From contig NZ_JAOPKC010000010.1 of assembly GCF_025517535.1 (NCBI RefSeq), forward strand, positions 36,700 to 100,699: DNA of 64,000 nt, in the 5' to 3' direction. A model generated the notes under the pieces. The model made no database searches and was not told the origin of the DNA. It saw nothing but the letters and a program-made list of their open reading frames with translations. Below, in pieces: positions 8,558 through 16,773 of the stretch. The translations under genes and the position numbers were made by a program. Source of the stretch: Halapricum hydrolyticum. GTDB lineage: Archaea; Halobacteriota; Halobacteria; Halobacteriales; Haloarculaceae. Each line of letters opens with the position of its first letter. Within the stretch, counting starts at the first letter, position 1.

Positions 8558-9673
8558 ATGATACGTGTGCTGTTTCGATCGGACCCGCTTGAGGAACTGA
8601 CGATCCCCGACGGGACGACCGTCGAGGAGCACGACCTCGTCACCGACGGCGACGTGCTTGTCGGCGGCCAGTCGACCGTGGAGTTCGGCGTCCGCGGGCG
8701 GAACGTCATCGCCGGCGAGCGCGTTCGTTTCGGCGGACACATCGAAGCCGAGGGTGACTGTCGGCTGGACATGTGGTGTGACGTCGCGGACAACGTGCTC
8801 GTCGGTGAGGACGCCTATCTGGGCGAGCGCGTCCACGTCGGCGGCCAGCTCAAGGTCGCGGGCGACATCGACATCGGCGACGACGTCGACATCGAGGAGG
8901 GCTTCGAGGCCAACGGCTGGATCGTCATCCGCAACCCCATGCCGACGATCGTCTTCCTGTTCGTCTACCTGGGCCAGCTGTTGCGGATCGGCGAGCAAGA
9001 GGCCGCCGAGGACGCCCTCTCGCAGTTGCTCGACAGTGATCGCGACGACGAACCGGTCGTCATCCCGCGCGGTGCGACCGTCAGCGACGACTCCTGGCGC
9101 GTGTCGACGCCAGCACGGATGGGCGACGACTGCCGGATCCATGGCAACATCCGCGCTGAATCGGTGACCGTCGGCCGAGACAACGTCCTCTTCGGGAGCC
9201 TCCGGGGGAAAGACGACATCATCGTCGGCCGGGGTTCGGAGATCAAAGGGAACGTCACGACCCGCAACGGCGATCTCGAGATCGGGCCGGGCGTCAAGAT
9301 CTGGGGGGACGTCGCCGCCGAGAACGTCCGGCTCCACGAGAACGCGACCGTCGACGGGACGATCCGTGCCGGCGGCGAGATCGAGCTACACACCGAGGAT
9401 GTGCTGGACGAACCCGACGAGGACGCCGAAGCGATGGCCGAGATGGCCGCCGAAATGGAAGGCGAATCGGATCCAGTCCCAGACCCCGTCGAAGGCGAGG
9501 TCGACACAGACGCGCTTGCTGCCGACGAATCCAGCGACCACGAATCCGAAGGCGAAACTGGCGACGGATCCGAAGACAAAACCGGGGGCGAATCCGACGA
9601 CGGCGCAGTTACGGAGCCACCCGGGCCAGCCGGGGACGGTCCCGACGGCGATCACCCCGACCCGGCGACGTGA
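8558..9673 (+). CDS. Bactofilin-like polymer-forming protein with acidic tail
   Basis: The 371-residue protein is built of short repeats with alternating hydrophobic and Gly/Asp turns (GRNVIAGERVRFGG, DNVLVGEDAYLGERVHVGG, GDIDIGDDVDI), the pattern of a right-handed beta-helix seen in bactofilins and polymer-forming cytoskeletal proteins. A hydrophobic segment near residue 130 (MPTIVFLFVYLGQLL) interrupts two beta-helical halves (about 20-125 and 160-280). The last 90 residues are a low-complexity acidic tail of GESDDG-like units. The ATG at 8558 is chosen because upstream in-frame sequence is Arg/Pro-rich and not conserved-looking. A role in scaffolding or cell envelope is inferred from the fold only. 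Confidence 0.85.
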   Translation: MIRVLFRSDPLEELTIPDGTTVEEHDLVTDGDVLVGGQSTVEFGVRGRNVIAGERVRFGGHIEAEGDCRLDMWCDVADNVLVGEDAYLGERVHVGGQLKVAGDIDIGDDVDIEEGFEANGWIVIRNPMPTIVFLFVYLGQLLRIGEQEAAEDALSQLLDSDRDDEPVVIPRGATVSDDSWRVSTPARMGDDCRIHGNIRAESVTVGRDNVLFGSLRGKDDIIVGRGSEIKGNVTTRNGDLEIGPGVKIWGDVAAENVRLHENATVDGTIRAGGEIELHTEDVLDEPDEDAEAMAEMAAEMEGESDPVPDPVEGEVDTDALAADESSDHESEGETGDGSEDKTGGESDDGAVTEPPGPAGDGPDGDHPDPAT

Positions 9674-9709
9674 TCGAACGCGGTCTCGGCTGTCGTCGGG
9701 TGCGGGGTC

Positions 9710-10447
9710 TTACAGATCTTTGCCGCCGTTGGCGTCGATGACCTCGCCGGTAATGAACGACGACCGGTCACTCGCCAGAAACGCGACGATCTCTGCGATT
9801 TCTTCGGGAGTGCCCAGTCGGCCGAGCGGCGTATCTTCCCGGATCTGGTCTTTGATGTGCTCCGGAAGGTCTTCGACCATCCTGGTGGAGATGAAGCCGG
9901 GCGCGATACAATTGGCAGTCGATCCGTTCGGAGCAAGTTCGAGTGCAAGCGTCCGCGTGAATCCGAACATTCCCGCCTTGGCCGTCGCGTAGTTTGCTTG
10001 CCCGAAGTTGCCACCCTTGCCGATGATACTGGAGATGTTTATCAGACGACCCTCGTCGGCAGCGGCCAGATCGTCGTAGAACGTCTGAGTGGCGTGGAAC
10101 GCACCGTCGAGATGCACGTCGAGAACGGTATCCCACTCTTCGTGGGACATCTCGGTAAACTTGACGTCCTGGTTGATGCCGGCGTTGTTCACCAGTACGT
10201 CCACCTGTCCGAATTCCCTGTGGACTTTGTCACCCATCCGCTGTACCGCGTCCATATCGGTCACGTCGGCCTGGACGATCAGTGCCGAGCCACCCGCAGC
10301 TTCGACGGCGGTGGCCGTCTGCTCGGCACCCTCTCTGGAGCTCCTGTAATTTACCACGACGTTGTGTCCTTCTTCGCCGAACCGCTCGGCGATGGCCCGC
10401 CCGATCCCGCTCGAGGATCCCGTCACTACACAGGTTTTTGCCGCCAT
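9710..10447 (-). CDS. Short-chain reductase, acetoacetyl-CoA/3-oxoacyl reductase type
   Basis: This 245-residue Rossmann-fold enzyme has the SDR cofactor motif TGSSSGIGRAIA, the NNAG motif (VLVNNAGIN), catalytic Ser in NISSIIG, and YxxxK in NYATAKAG. The overall pattern is that of FabG/PhaB enzymes that use NADPH to reduce 3-oxoacyl thioesters. In haloarchaea, which lack classical fatty-acid synthase, such a protein more likely serves polyhydroxyalkanoate precursor formation (PhaB); the choice is inference, since no pha synthase gene lies nearby. Upstream on its promoter side is a gene-free region of more than 600 bases. Confidence 0.9.
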   Translation of the reverse strand: MAAKTCVVTGSSSGIGRAIAERFGEEGHNVVVNYRSSREGAEQTATAVEAAGGSALIVQADVTDMDAVQRMGDKVHREFGQVDVLVNNAGINQDVKFTEMSHEEWDTVLDVHLDGAFHATQTFYDDLAAADEGRLINISSIIGKGGNFGQANYATAKAGMFGFTRTLALELAPNGSTANCIAPGFISTRMVEDLPEHIKDQIREDTPLGRLGTPEEIAEIVAFLASDRSSFITGEVIDANGGKDL

Positions 10448-10607
10448 GTGTGGACTGACTCCCTATCGCTGCAAAACAATGGCGGCTATGGCAAATATTC
10501 CCGATCGGCGCTGTCTGACGTGTTTCCGTCAATCGCGAGAACCGTATGGGACTTCTCATAACGTGAACCGAGAACGGTATAACTTCTCACAGTGGCAACG
10601 TGAACCA

Positions 10608-10653
10608 TCTGGCAGCGCAGACGGGCAAAATCTGGCAGTGCAGACGGGCAAAT
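10608..10653. repeat. 23-bp tandem direct repeat, two copies
   Basis: Two adjacent 23-base units begin TCTGGCAGCGCAGACGGG and TCTGGCAGTGCAGACGGG and differ at two positions. They lie about 160-205 bases upstream of the SDR start. Tandem sites of this size can be regulator binding sites, but no direct evidence exists here. Confidence 0.75.
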
Positions 10654-10709
10654 GGATAGCTAACGCCGTATCAACGGCTCGTATTCGACACGATCTGTAT
10701 CAAACTGAA

Positions 10710-10743
10710 GTAGGTGGAGCAGCGAATGTAGGTGGGGCAGCGG
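10710..10743. repeat. 18-bp-spaced direct repeat, two copies
   Basis: The units GTAGGTGGAGCAGCGA and GTAGGTGGGGCAGCGG follow each other with an 18-base period and two mismatches. They lie in the same gene-free region as the 23-base repeat and may belong to the same regulatory or decayed stretch. Confidence 0.65.
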
Positions 10744-11058
10744 GTTCCGCGGCACTGGCCGATCCGCCTTGGCTGTGATATGCCACGGATTGGTGCGATG
10801 ATCAACTGCTGTTTTTGGCCGCCGCCGAATCCGCCTGAAGGGCCTCATAGAGATGGGCTTGTGCACGGTCGCGCTGTGTGGACCCCCCCATTGCAGCGTT
10901 TGGGTGCTGTTCCATAACCCCTCCACCCACATGCACATACAGACACCAAGTCAATGGTTATTTGCTATTGTGTACCAGGGTATTTATGTCTCCGTCCCCT
11001 GTTGGTTTTTTACGTTCTCGCCCAAACCGCAGGCCAGCGGTACACCTTGTTGGGTCAG

Positions 11059-11391
11059 TCAGCTATATCGAGTCGCGACCCAGTCGATGATGACGCCGTA
11101 GGCCACGCCGGCGAAGAAGCTCGGCCAGTCGCGGAACTCACTGGTGAGTGTGATCGCCGTAGTGACCACCAGCCCCAGCAGCAAGCCCCTGACGATGACG
11201 TTGTACTCCGAGTCGACGATCTGGAGCCCGCCCGCGAGCCCGATCAGCAGTCCCATGACGACTCGATTGTACCACATCGAAAACAGAAACAGTTCGTTGC
11301 CCTCGAAGCCGATCCGGAGACCGACTCCGGCGATGCAGAACAGCCCCAGAAACGCCCCCGTGAGGACGCCGATCGTGAGTCGTCTGTCCAT
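11059..11391 (-). CDS. Small integral membrane protein
   Basis: A 110-residue hydrophobic protein with about four membrane segments: an N-terminal one (IGVLTGAFLGLFCIAGVGL), a central pair around WYNRVVMGLLIGLAGGL and VIVRGLLLGLVVTTAI, and a C-terminal one (FFAGVAYGVIIDWVA). Repeated Gly-rich helices suggest tight helix packing. It resembles small archaeal membrane proteins of unknown function; no transporter or enzyme motif is seen. It is divergently arranged from ychF with about 128 bases between starts. Confidence 0.8.
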   Translation of the reverse strand: MDRRLTIGVLTGAFLGLFCIAGVGLRIGFEGNELFLFSMWYNRVVMGLLIGLAGGLQIVDSEYNVIVRGLLLGLVVTTAITLTSEFRDWPSFFAGVAYGVIIDWVATRYS

Positions 11392-11519
11392 GCCGACATA
11401 TTTGTCGGATCAGGAATGAATATTGGGGTCGACAGGTCCCTCTCCGCTGGCCGGCGGGCCGCGACTGCAGGACTCACACGATCGAAATCCCCTTGGACCG
11501 GGGTCACCCACTCGAAGGT

Positions 11520-12701
11520 ATGCTCTCGATCGCGCTTGCCGGGAAACCCAACGCCGGCAAGTCAACCTTCTACACGGCGGCGACGATGGCCGAGGTCGAC
11601 GTGGGCAACTACCCGTTCACGACGATCGACGCCAACCGGGGCGTCACCCACGTCCGGACGGACTGTCCCTGTCTCGACCTCGATGAGCGCTGCGGGAACG
11701 AACACTGTCACGACGGCAAGCGATACGTTCCCGTCGAGTTGCTGGACGTCGCGGGACTGGTCCCCGGGGCACACGAGGGTCGGGGATTGGGAAATCAGTT
11801 CCTGGACGAACTCTCGAACGCCGACGTCATCCTCCACGTCGTCGACGCGGCGGGCGCGACCGACAAGGAGGGCGAACCGATCGAGGTCGGCGAGCACGAT
11901 CCACTCTCTGACCTGGATTTCATCGAGACGGAACTGGATCTGTGGCTGGCCAGCATCGTCGATCGCAACTGGGAGTCGGTCGAGCGCGCCTCCCGATCGC
12001 CGGACTTCGAACTGGACGAGGCGCTGGTCGATCTGCTCAGTGGCGTCGGCGCGAGCGAACTCGACGTCTCCCGGACGTTGCGCGAACTCGACCATCCCGA
12101 GGATCCGCTCCAGTGGACCGACGACCACCGCGAGGCACTGGCCGAGGACATCCGCACGCGAACGAAGCCGATCGTCGTCGTGGCCAACAAGGCGGACATC
12201 GCGCCCGAACAGAACCTGCAACGACTGCGGGAGGCCGCCGACGCAGTCGTTCCCGCAACGGCGGACGGCGAACTGGCACTCCGGAAGGCCGCCGAGGCGG
12301 GCGTGATCGAATACGATCCCGGAGACGCGGACTTCGATATCGTCGGCGACGTGAGCGACCAGCAACAGCAGGGTCTCGAACGGATCCGGGGTGTCATGAC
12401 TGAATGGGGTGGAACCGGAATTCAGGAGGCGCTCGATTACGCCGTCTACGATCTGCTCGATCACATCACGGCCTATCCCGTCCAGGACGCGACCCACTGG
12501 ACTGACGGCCAGGGCAACGTCCTGCCCGACGCGTTCCTCCTGCCGAGTGGATCGACCCCGAAAGACCTCGCGTACGCGGTCCACAGCGACATCGGCGACG
12601 GCTATCTCCACGCCGTCGACGCCCGCAAGGACATGCGGATCAGCGACGACCAAGAGCTCGAAGAGGGCGACGTGATCAAGATCGTCTCGACGGCGAACTG
12701 A
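11520..12701 (+). CDS. ychF: YchF/Obg-family GTP/ATP-binding protein with TGS domain
   Basis: This 393-residue P-loop NTPase belongs to the Obg/YchF branch of translation-associated GTPases. Walker A is GKPNAGKST near the N-terminus, the G2-like loop is NYPFTTIDAN, and G3 is DVAGLVPGAHEGRGLG. The G4 position reads NKAD, and a TGS domain fills the last 70 residues (VLPDAFLLPSGSTPKDLAY). Cysteines in DCPCLDLDERCGNEHC near residue 45 form the insertion typical of the archaeal version. The ATG at 11520 gives the expected MLSIALAGKPN start; a longer frame adds nine non-conserved residues. Confidence 0.93.
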   Translation: MLSIALAGKPNAGKSTFYTAATMAEVDVGNYPFTTIDANRGVTHVRTDCPCLDLDERCGNEHCHDGKRYVPVELLDVAGLVPGAHEGRGLGNQFLDELSNADVILHVVDAAGATDKEGEPIEVGEHDPLSDLDFIETELDLWLASIVDRNWESVERASRSPDFELDEALVDLLSGVGASELDVSRTLRELDHPEDPLQWTDDHREALAEDIRTRTKPIVVVANKADIAPEQNLQRLREAADAVVPATADGELALRKAAEAGVIEYDPGDADFDIVGDVSDQQQQGLERIRGVMTEWGGTGIQEALDYAVYDLLDHITAYPVQDATHWTDGQGNVLPDAFLLPSGSTPKDLAYAVHSDIGDGYLHAVDARKDMRISDDQELEEGDVIKIVSTAN

Positions 12702-12761
12702 GCATCGGGACGGCCTTTCACACTGGTCGGGCGGCGTCGGCCTCTCCGTCGCACTGTCCAG

Positions 12762-12923
12762 TCAGCCCAGGATCGTGTTACACGACGGGCAGACGTAGAG
12801 CGTGTCGCTGCGCTTGCCCGCACCCATCGGTGCGATCCTGTCGCTGCTGACTTCGAGTTTTTCGAGTTCGTCGCCGCTGATCGACGACTCACAGTGTGGA
12901 CACGTTGCTCGATCGACGGTCAT
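12762..12923 (-). CDS. Small zinc-ribbon protein
   Basis: A 53-residue protein, MTVDRATCPHCESS and onward, with two CxxC knuckles (CPHC near residue 8 and CPSC near residue 46) separated by a beta-rich stretch, the pattern of a single treble-clef or ribbon zinc site. Haloarchaea encode many such small CPxCG proteins with roles in regulation or protein interaction; none can be assigned here. The ATG at 12923 is used because upstream codons (VNSNGSSFLPPGAVCSG) do not look conserved. Confidence 0.8.
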   Translation of the reverse strand: MTVDRATCPHCESSISGDELEKLEVSSDRIAPMGAGKRSDTLYVCPSCNTILG

Positions 12924-12970
12924 GCCCGAGCATACGGCTCCGGGCGGTAAAAAGGACGAGCCGTTCGAAT

Positions 12971-13342
12971 TCACGCCCATTTAGAGCGGTCGAAGACGAA
13001 CGTCGAGACGTGTGCTGCCAGCTCGCGCGCCGCTTCCTCGCTCGATTCGTGCAAGTCCCCGGAGACCGGTCCTGCCTCGCCGCCGACGCCCTCCGCCTGT
13101 GAGATCGGGTCTGTGCCGGTTGGGTAGGGCCGTCGGTCACCCACCGAGTCGCGAAGTCGCTGCAGAGTTTCGGGGCGCAACTCGGCGTCGAGATGTGCGA
13201 GGTCGTACCGGACGATCCAGCCACGACGGGCGTTCCGGATCGCGACGACTGGCTGATCGTTGCCGGCGTCGCGTTCCCAGAGCATCTGTCGCTCGGCATC
13301 ACTCTCGTAGATCGGTACGTCCGACGGCGCATGTGGAGTCAT
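12971..13342 (-). CDS. Haloarchaeal hypothetical protein
   Basis: A 123-residue acidic soluble protein beginning MTPHAPSDVPIYESD. The first half is beta-rich (QPVVAIRNARRGWIVRYDLAHL) and the last 30 residues form a helix ending in AAHVSTFVFDRSKWA. No known motif or cysteine is present. It is separated from the zinc-ribbon gene by 47 bases on the same strand, so they could be co-transcribed. I do not recognise the family. Confidence 0.75.
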   Translation of the reverse strand: MTPHAPSDVPIYESDAERQMLWERDAGNDQPVVAIRNARRGWIVRYDLAHLDAELRPETLQRLRDSVGDRRPYPTGTDPISQAEGVGGEAGPVSGDLHESSEEAARELAAHVSTFVFDRSKWA

Positions 13343-13461
13343 CAGCTACTGTTAGGCGTGTAGCGTTATTATCGCGTCGACTGCCGGGACGCCTGCCGAT
13401 TCTTCTCGACCAGAGTTCCGCTACAGTCATATAAATGTACCTTCGGCTGTAACGTGGTGCA

Positions 13462-14646
13462 ATGTCATCGGATTCGAGTGGTCCAGCCCGGCCCCCGCGT
13501 CCGGACACTGGCGGTCTCCGCACCACCCTCACAGCGTTCGTGGGTGTCGTCGCCCTCGCGCAGATCCCGGTCGTCTCCGCCCACGAGGCGACTGCGACCG
13601 GCGGGATCACGCAAGGGCACGGGATCGCGCTCGCGCTGGTCGGCGTCGTCGTCCTCGTCGCCAGTGCCCTGCTCAAACGCACGAACCACTTCGCGCCGAC
13701 GCTTGCACTCTACGGTGTCTTCATCGGCATTTCACTCACCGCACTCGGGACGGTCCTCTTCGAGGGGTTGTCTCCGGATCCGACCTATACCGCACAGTCG
13801 ATGCCGTTCTCCCGATCGTGGTATCAGCCGGTGGCGCTGTCGGTCGGTACCGCTATCGTCGCCGGGAGCGTCCTCGTCGGCCGCCTTCGCTGGCCGAACC
13901 GTCCGCGGTACGCGCTGCTCGGCGTCCTGATGGGGCTGTGGATCGTCTATCCCTACCTGATTCCCGGGCCGGCCAGCGATACGCACCCGCTCGGGTACGC
14001 GATTGTCCTCACGACGCCAGTCTTTGTCGGGTACGTCCTCTGGGTCGACGCCGGCGACGCCATTCGAGCTGTGCTTCGTGACCGCGTCGCCCGGCGGTTC
14101 GGGATCGGCACTGCTGTCGTCTTGCTCCTGTTTTTCTTCGGCGTGACCGGGTACCTCTCGTTTTTCCCGGAGGAAGGCGCGCCACACGAGATCACCGTCG
14201 CTGTTCTGCCGACGATCTATCAGCTGGTGTCCTGGCCGACGCTCGAAATCGCGATCCCGCACATCCCGCTGTTTCTGGCTGTCTCACCCGGGCAGCTCTT
14301 GATCCTCGGGACGCTGAGTGCGCTCATCGGACTGAACGGGGCGCTCATCGCCCGTCAGTGGCGTGCCGAACAGGAGGCTGGTCTGACCGAGGGGACGGCC
14401 GGGAGCGCCGCCATCGTCGGCACGTGTACCTGCGGCTGCTGTGGCCCCCTGGTCGCGAAGATCGCCGGACTGGTAGCCGGCCCCGCGATCGCCGCCCCGC
14501 TGTACTGGGTCTTCGTCGACCCGATGTCGCCGCTCAGCGCGCTGTTCGTCGTCGGGAGTCTGCTCCTGTTCGCCGGCAGTATCGTCTACGCGGTTCGGTC
14601 AGCGCGGAAACTCGATCTGTCCGTGACGGTCTCCCCGTCCGATTGA
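13462..14646 (+). CDS. Polytopic membrane protein with CxCxCC motif
   Basis: The 394-residue protein has a Pro-rich N-terminus followed by about nine or ten hydrophobic helices. A striking GTCTCGCCGPL stretch near residue 318 carries four cysteines (C-x-C-x-C-C) at the mouth of a helix, a plausible metal or redox site in an otherwise Cys-free protein. A His lies after the first helix (VSAHEATATGG), and more His occur at ITQGHG and IPHIP. No transporter family is recognised; a metal-handling or envelope function is only suggested by these residues. It is divergent from the preceding gene and followed by a hydrolase after 69 bases. Confidence 0.8.
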   Translation: MSSDSSGPARPPRPDTGGLRTTLTAFVGVVALAQIPVVSAHEATATGGITQGHGIALALVGVVVLVASALLKRTNHFAPTLALYGVFIGISLTALGTVLFEGLSPDPTYTAQSMPFSRSWYQPVALSVGTAIVAGSVLVGRLRWPNRPRYALLGVLMGLWIVYPYLIPGPASDTHPLGYAIVLTTPVFVGYVLWVDAGDAIRAVLRDRVARRFGIGTAVVLLLFFFGVTGYLSFFPEEGAPHEITVAVLPTIYQLVSWPTLEIAIPHIPLFLAVSPGQLLILGTLSALIGLNGALIARQWRAEQEAGLTEGTAGSAAIVGTCTCGCCGPLVAKIAGLVAGPAIAAPLYWVFVDPMSPLSALFVVGSLLLFAGSIVYAVRSARKLDLSVTVSPSD

Positions 14647-14715
14647 TATCGCGCGGGGGGACGGACCGTAACAGCCGCCGGTCATTATATGTCGGTCTCG
14701 CTCCAAGACGCGAGC

Positions 14716-15639
14716 ATGAAGCTTCGAAACGTCCTCGCCGCCGGCGTCGGTGGACTCGGTTTCGCTGCCGCGAGCAACCGCCTCCTGCAATCGAGAGCCA
14801 GCGATCTGGAGGCGCCACTGCCGGGCGAGCTCCGGTCGTATCGCTGGCGCGGTTTCAACGTCGGATACACGAAAGCCGGCGACCCGCAAGACCCGGAGCT
14901 CGTGTTGGTCCACGGGATCAACGCCGCCGCGACCAGTCGCGAGTTCGAGACCGTTTTCGAGTCGCTGGCCGAAGAGTATCACGTGCTCGCACCGGATCTG
15001 CCCGGGTTCGGCACCACCGATCGGCCGCCGCTTCTGTACTCGGCGCCGCTGTACGAGCAGTTCCTCGTGGACTTCCTCGAGGACCTGACTGACGAACCGA
15101 CCGTCGTCGCTTCAGGCCTCTCCGGGGCGTACGTCACCCTCGCGGCCCGCGATCTCGACGTCTCGGAGCTGGTGTTGATCTGCCCGACTGGTACGACCAT
15201 GGGCGGGGATGGCAAGCGAACCTGGGTCCGGTCGCTGCTGCGCTCGCCGCTGGTCGGGCAGGCACTGTTCAACGCGCTCGTCAGCAAACCCTCGATGCGT
15301 CACTTCCACGCCGATCACGGCTACTACGATATGGACAATCTCACCGAGGAGAGACTCGATTACGAGTGGCATTCGGCCCATCAGGAGGGCGCCCGGTTCG
15401 CCCCGGCGTCGTTCCTCGGTGGGTTCCTCGATCCCGACGAATCCCTCGAAGAGGCGCTCCCGGACGTCGATGCCCCCGTGACCCTCGTCTGGGGTCGGGA
15501 CGCCTCGACGACGCCGCTGTCGGCGGGACGATCGCTCGCGGACGCCAGCGACGCGAAGCTGGTCGTTTTCGACGAGGCGACCCTCCTGCCCCACGTCGAG
15601 CATCCCGAGCAGTTCGCCGAGCTACTGGTCGAGGACTAG
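14716..15639 (+). CDS. Alpha/beta hydrolase
   Basis: This 307-residue enzyme has the alpha/beta-hydrolase layout: oxyanion strand LVLVHGINAAAT, the PDLPGFGTTDRP segment, a nucleophile elbow GLSGAY (Ser), a late Asp in WGRDAS and a His in LLPHVEHP. The first 20 residues (MKLRNVLAAGVGGLGFAAAS) are hydrophobic and may anchor it to the membrane. The start at 14716 is preferred to the ATG at 14689: a TATA-like CATTATAT lies about 29 bases upstream, which fits a leaderless message. Substrate unknown; esterase or haloalkane-type activity is possible. Confidence 0.88.
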   Translation: MKLRNVLAAGVGGLGFAAASNRLLQSRASDLEAPLPGELRSYRWRGFNVGYTKAGDPQDPELVLVHGINAAATSREFETVFESLAEEYHVLAPDLPGFGTTDRPPLLYSAPLYEQFLVDFLEDLTDEPTVVASGLSGAYVTLAARDLDVSELVLICPTGTTMGGDGKRTWVRSLLRSPLVGQALFNALVSKPSMRHFHADHGYYDMDNLTEERLDYEWHSAHQEGARFAPASFLGGFLDPDESLEEALPDVDAPVTLVWGRDASTTPLSAGRSLADASDAKLVVFDEATLLPHVEHPEQFAELLVED

Positions 15640-15652
15640 CGTTTCGCCAGTG

Positions 15653-15925
15653 TCACATCCCCATGTCTTCGGCCGGCTCGGGGACTGGCAGGTCGTGGGG
15701 CGAGACGCCGAGCAGTTCCGCGGCGTGATCGAGCGCCATGTCGAACCCGTAGTAGCGTTCGAGTTCGTCGCCGTCGGCTCTCGGGCGTACCTTCAGCATG
15801 ACGTAGCCGTCGATGTTCTGGGCGATGGCGGCCGTCGCCCCCTCGCGCTCGAAGGTGAGCAGGCGCTCGGTCTCGGTTTCCTCGTAGCGTGCCGTGATCC
15901 CGTTCTCGGTGACGGACGTGGTCAT
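15653..15925 (-). CDS. Haloarchaeal hypothetical protein
   Basis: A 90-residue acidic protein, MTTSVTENGITARYEETETE, predicted as a small beta sheet plus a helix (MALDHAAELLG). It contains an ISH-like HDLP turn but no catalytic or metal motif. It is convergent with the hydrolase and precedes endonuclease V on neither strand-linked unit clearly, being 60 bases downstream of it in the same direction. I do not recognise a named family beyond a conserved haloarchaeal look. Confidence 0.75.
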   Translation of the reverse strand: MTTSVTENGITARYEETETERLLTFEREGATAAIAQNIDGYVMLKVRPRADGDELERYYGFDMALDHAAELLGVSPHDLPVPEPAEDMGM

Positions 15926-15985
15926 CGACCGGTGGTGAGGACCACAGATAGTCTAACGTTGTGGTTCGCTCGGGACGGCCGAGCG

Positions 15986-16771
15986 TCACCTGAACTCGGA
16001 CTTGGCCTCGTCGGCGAGCGCGTCGGCCAGTCGCGTCGGTTCCGGAAGCTTGTAGCCGTCGCAGGTCCGCTCGACGACGGCGACGGCCGCCTCGGCGCTG
16101 ATCCGGTGGCCAGAACTGACATATAGCGGATTAATGCTGGTCGAGCCGCGCTCGTACTGGCGGCTCTGGTAGGCGTAGCCGATCACGGTCCCGTCCGGCG
16201 CGGTCACGTCACCGTTGGCCTCGATCGGGATCCGTGCGCCCTCGGGCAACCGATCCGGGATCGGCTCCCGTGGCGTCCCACAGAGGAGGTTCTTCGCGAC
16301 GCCGACCGTCGGGTGATCGAGCGTGACGCCGACGTGTGTCGCCAGTCCGGCCTGCCGGAAGTGGATCCGGCCGCTCCCGTCGACGACTGTCAGGTCCGGC
16401 GAGACCGACAGCGCTTCCAGGGCTGCGAGGACGGCGTTGCCCTCCCGGAAACTCAACAGTCCCGGGATGTAGGGGATCTCCGTCTCCGCGACGGCCGTGG
16501 CCTCGTCGATCACCTCGCCAGCGCGGAGCGCGACGGCGGCGCTGACGGCCCGATCGTCTTCGAGAAACGCCTGGTCGACGCCGGCGATGACCGGGGGGTC
16601 GGCCTCGACGAGTGATCGCTGTCCGCTGTCCCGGCCGACCGTGACGTCCTCAGGATCGAACCCGAGGTCGTCCTCGAAGACCGCGGCCTCGGCGATCTCG
16701 TCCTGCAGCGATTCCATTTCTTCGCGGGTGAGGCTCGCGTCCGGAACGAACTCGGGGCGGACGGGCTGCAT
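15986..16771 (-). CDS. nfi: Endonuclease V (deoxyinosine 3' endonuclease)
   Basis: Endonuclease V nicks DNA one base 3' of deoxyinosine. The 261-residue protein shows the family's metal-binding Asp in VIAGVDQAFLED, the hallmark LTVVDGSGRIHFRQAGLA followed by THVGVTLDHPTVGVAKN, and the late RISAEAAVAVV region near the C-terminus. Length is slightly above the archaeal norm owing to a 40-residue acidic N-terminus. It ends the unit started by the zinc-finger rhomboid gene, whose stop lies only two bases upstream of this start, so co-transcription is very likely. Confidence 0.9.
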   Translation of the reverse strand: MQPVRPEFVPDASLTREEMESLQDEIAEAAVFEDDLGFDPEDVTVGRDSGQRSLVEADPPVIAGVDQAFLEDDRAVSAAVALRAGEVIDEATAVAETEIPYIPGLLSFREGNAVLAALEALSVSPDLTVVDGSGRIHFRQAGLATHVGVTLDHPTVGVAKNLLCGTPREPIPDRLPEGARIPIEANGDVTAPDGTVIGYAYQSRQYERGSTSINPLYVSSGHRISAEAAVAVVERTCDGYKLPEPTRLADALADEAKSEFR

Positions 16772-16773
16772 GC

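Larger units (their letters stand above)
10448..11058. other. Gene-free region with short direct repeats
   Basis: This 611-base stretch contains no convincing gene: the longest frames are Pro/Arg/His-rich shadows without the acidic bias of the neighbours. It is less GC-rich than flanking coding DNA and holds two clusters of short direct repeats, annotated separately. An element reading AACGTGAACC occurs twice, 38 bases apart, near 10560 and 10598. A G-poor T-rich segment lies around 11000. It could carry promoter or operator sites for the SDR gene or be decayed sequence. Confidence 0.6.

Noticed and set aside
8261..9337. Long antisense frame across the bactofilin-like gene
   Set aside because: Mirrors the Asp/Val-rich codons of the real gene; only its last part belongs to the small DUF5800-like gene, which is in a separate frame.
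10660..10938. Minus-strand open frame of about 92 residues in the gene-free region
   Set aside because: Rich in Pro, His, Arg and Trp, without the acidic bias of haloarchaeal proteins, and it spans the direct repeats.
11562..12653. Antisense frame of more than 360 residues over ychF
   Set aside because: Antisense shadow; ychF has all GTPase motifs on the plus strand.
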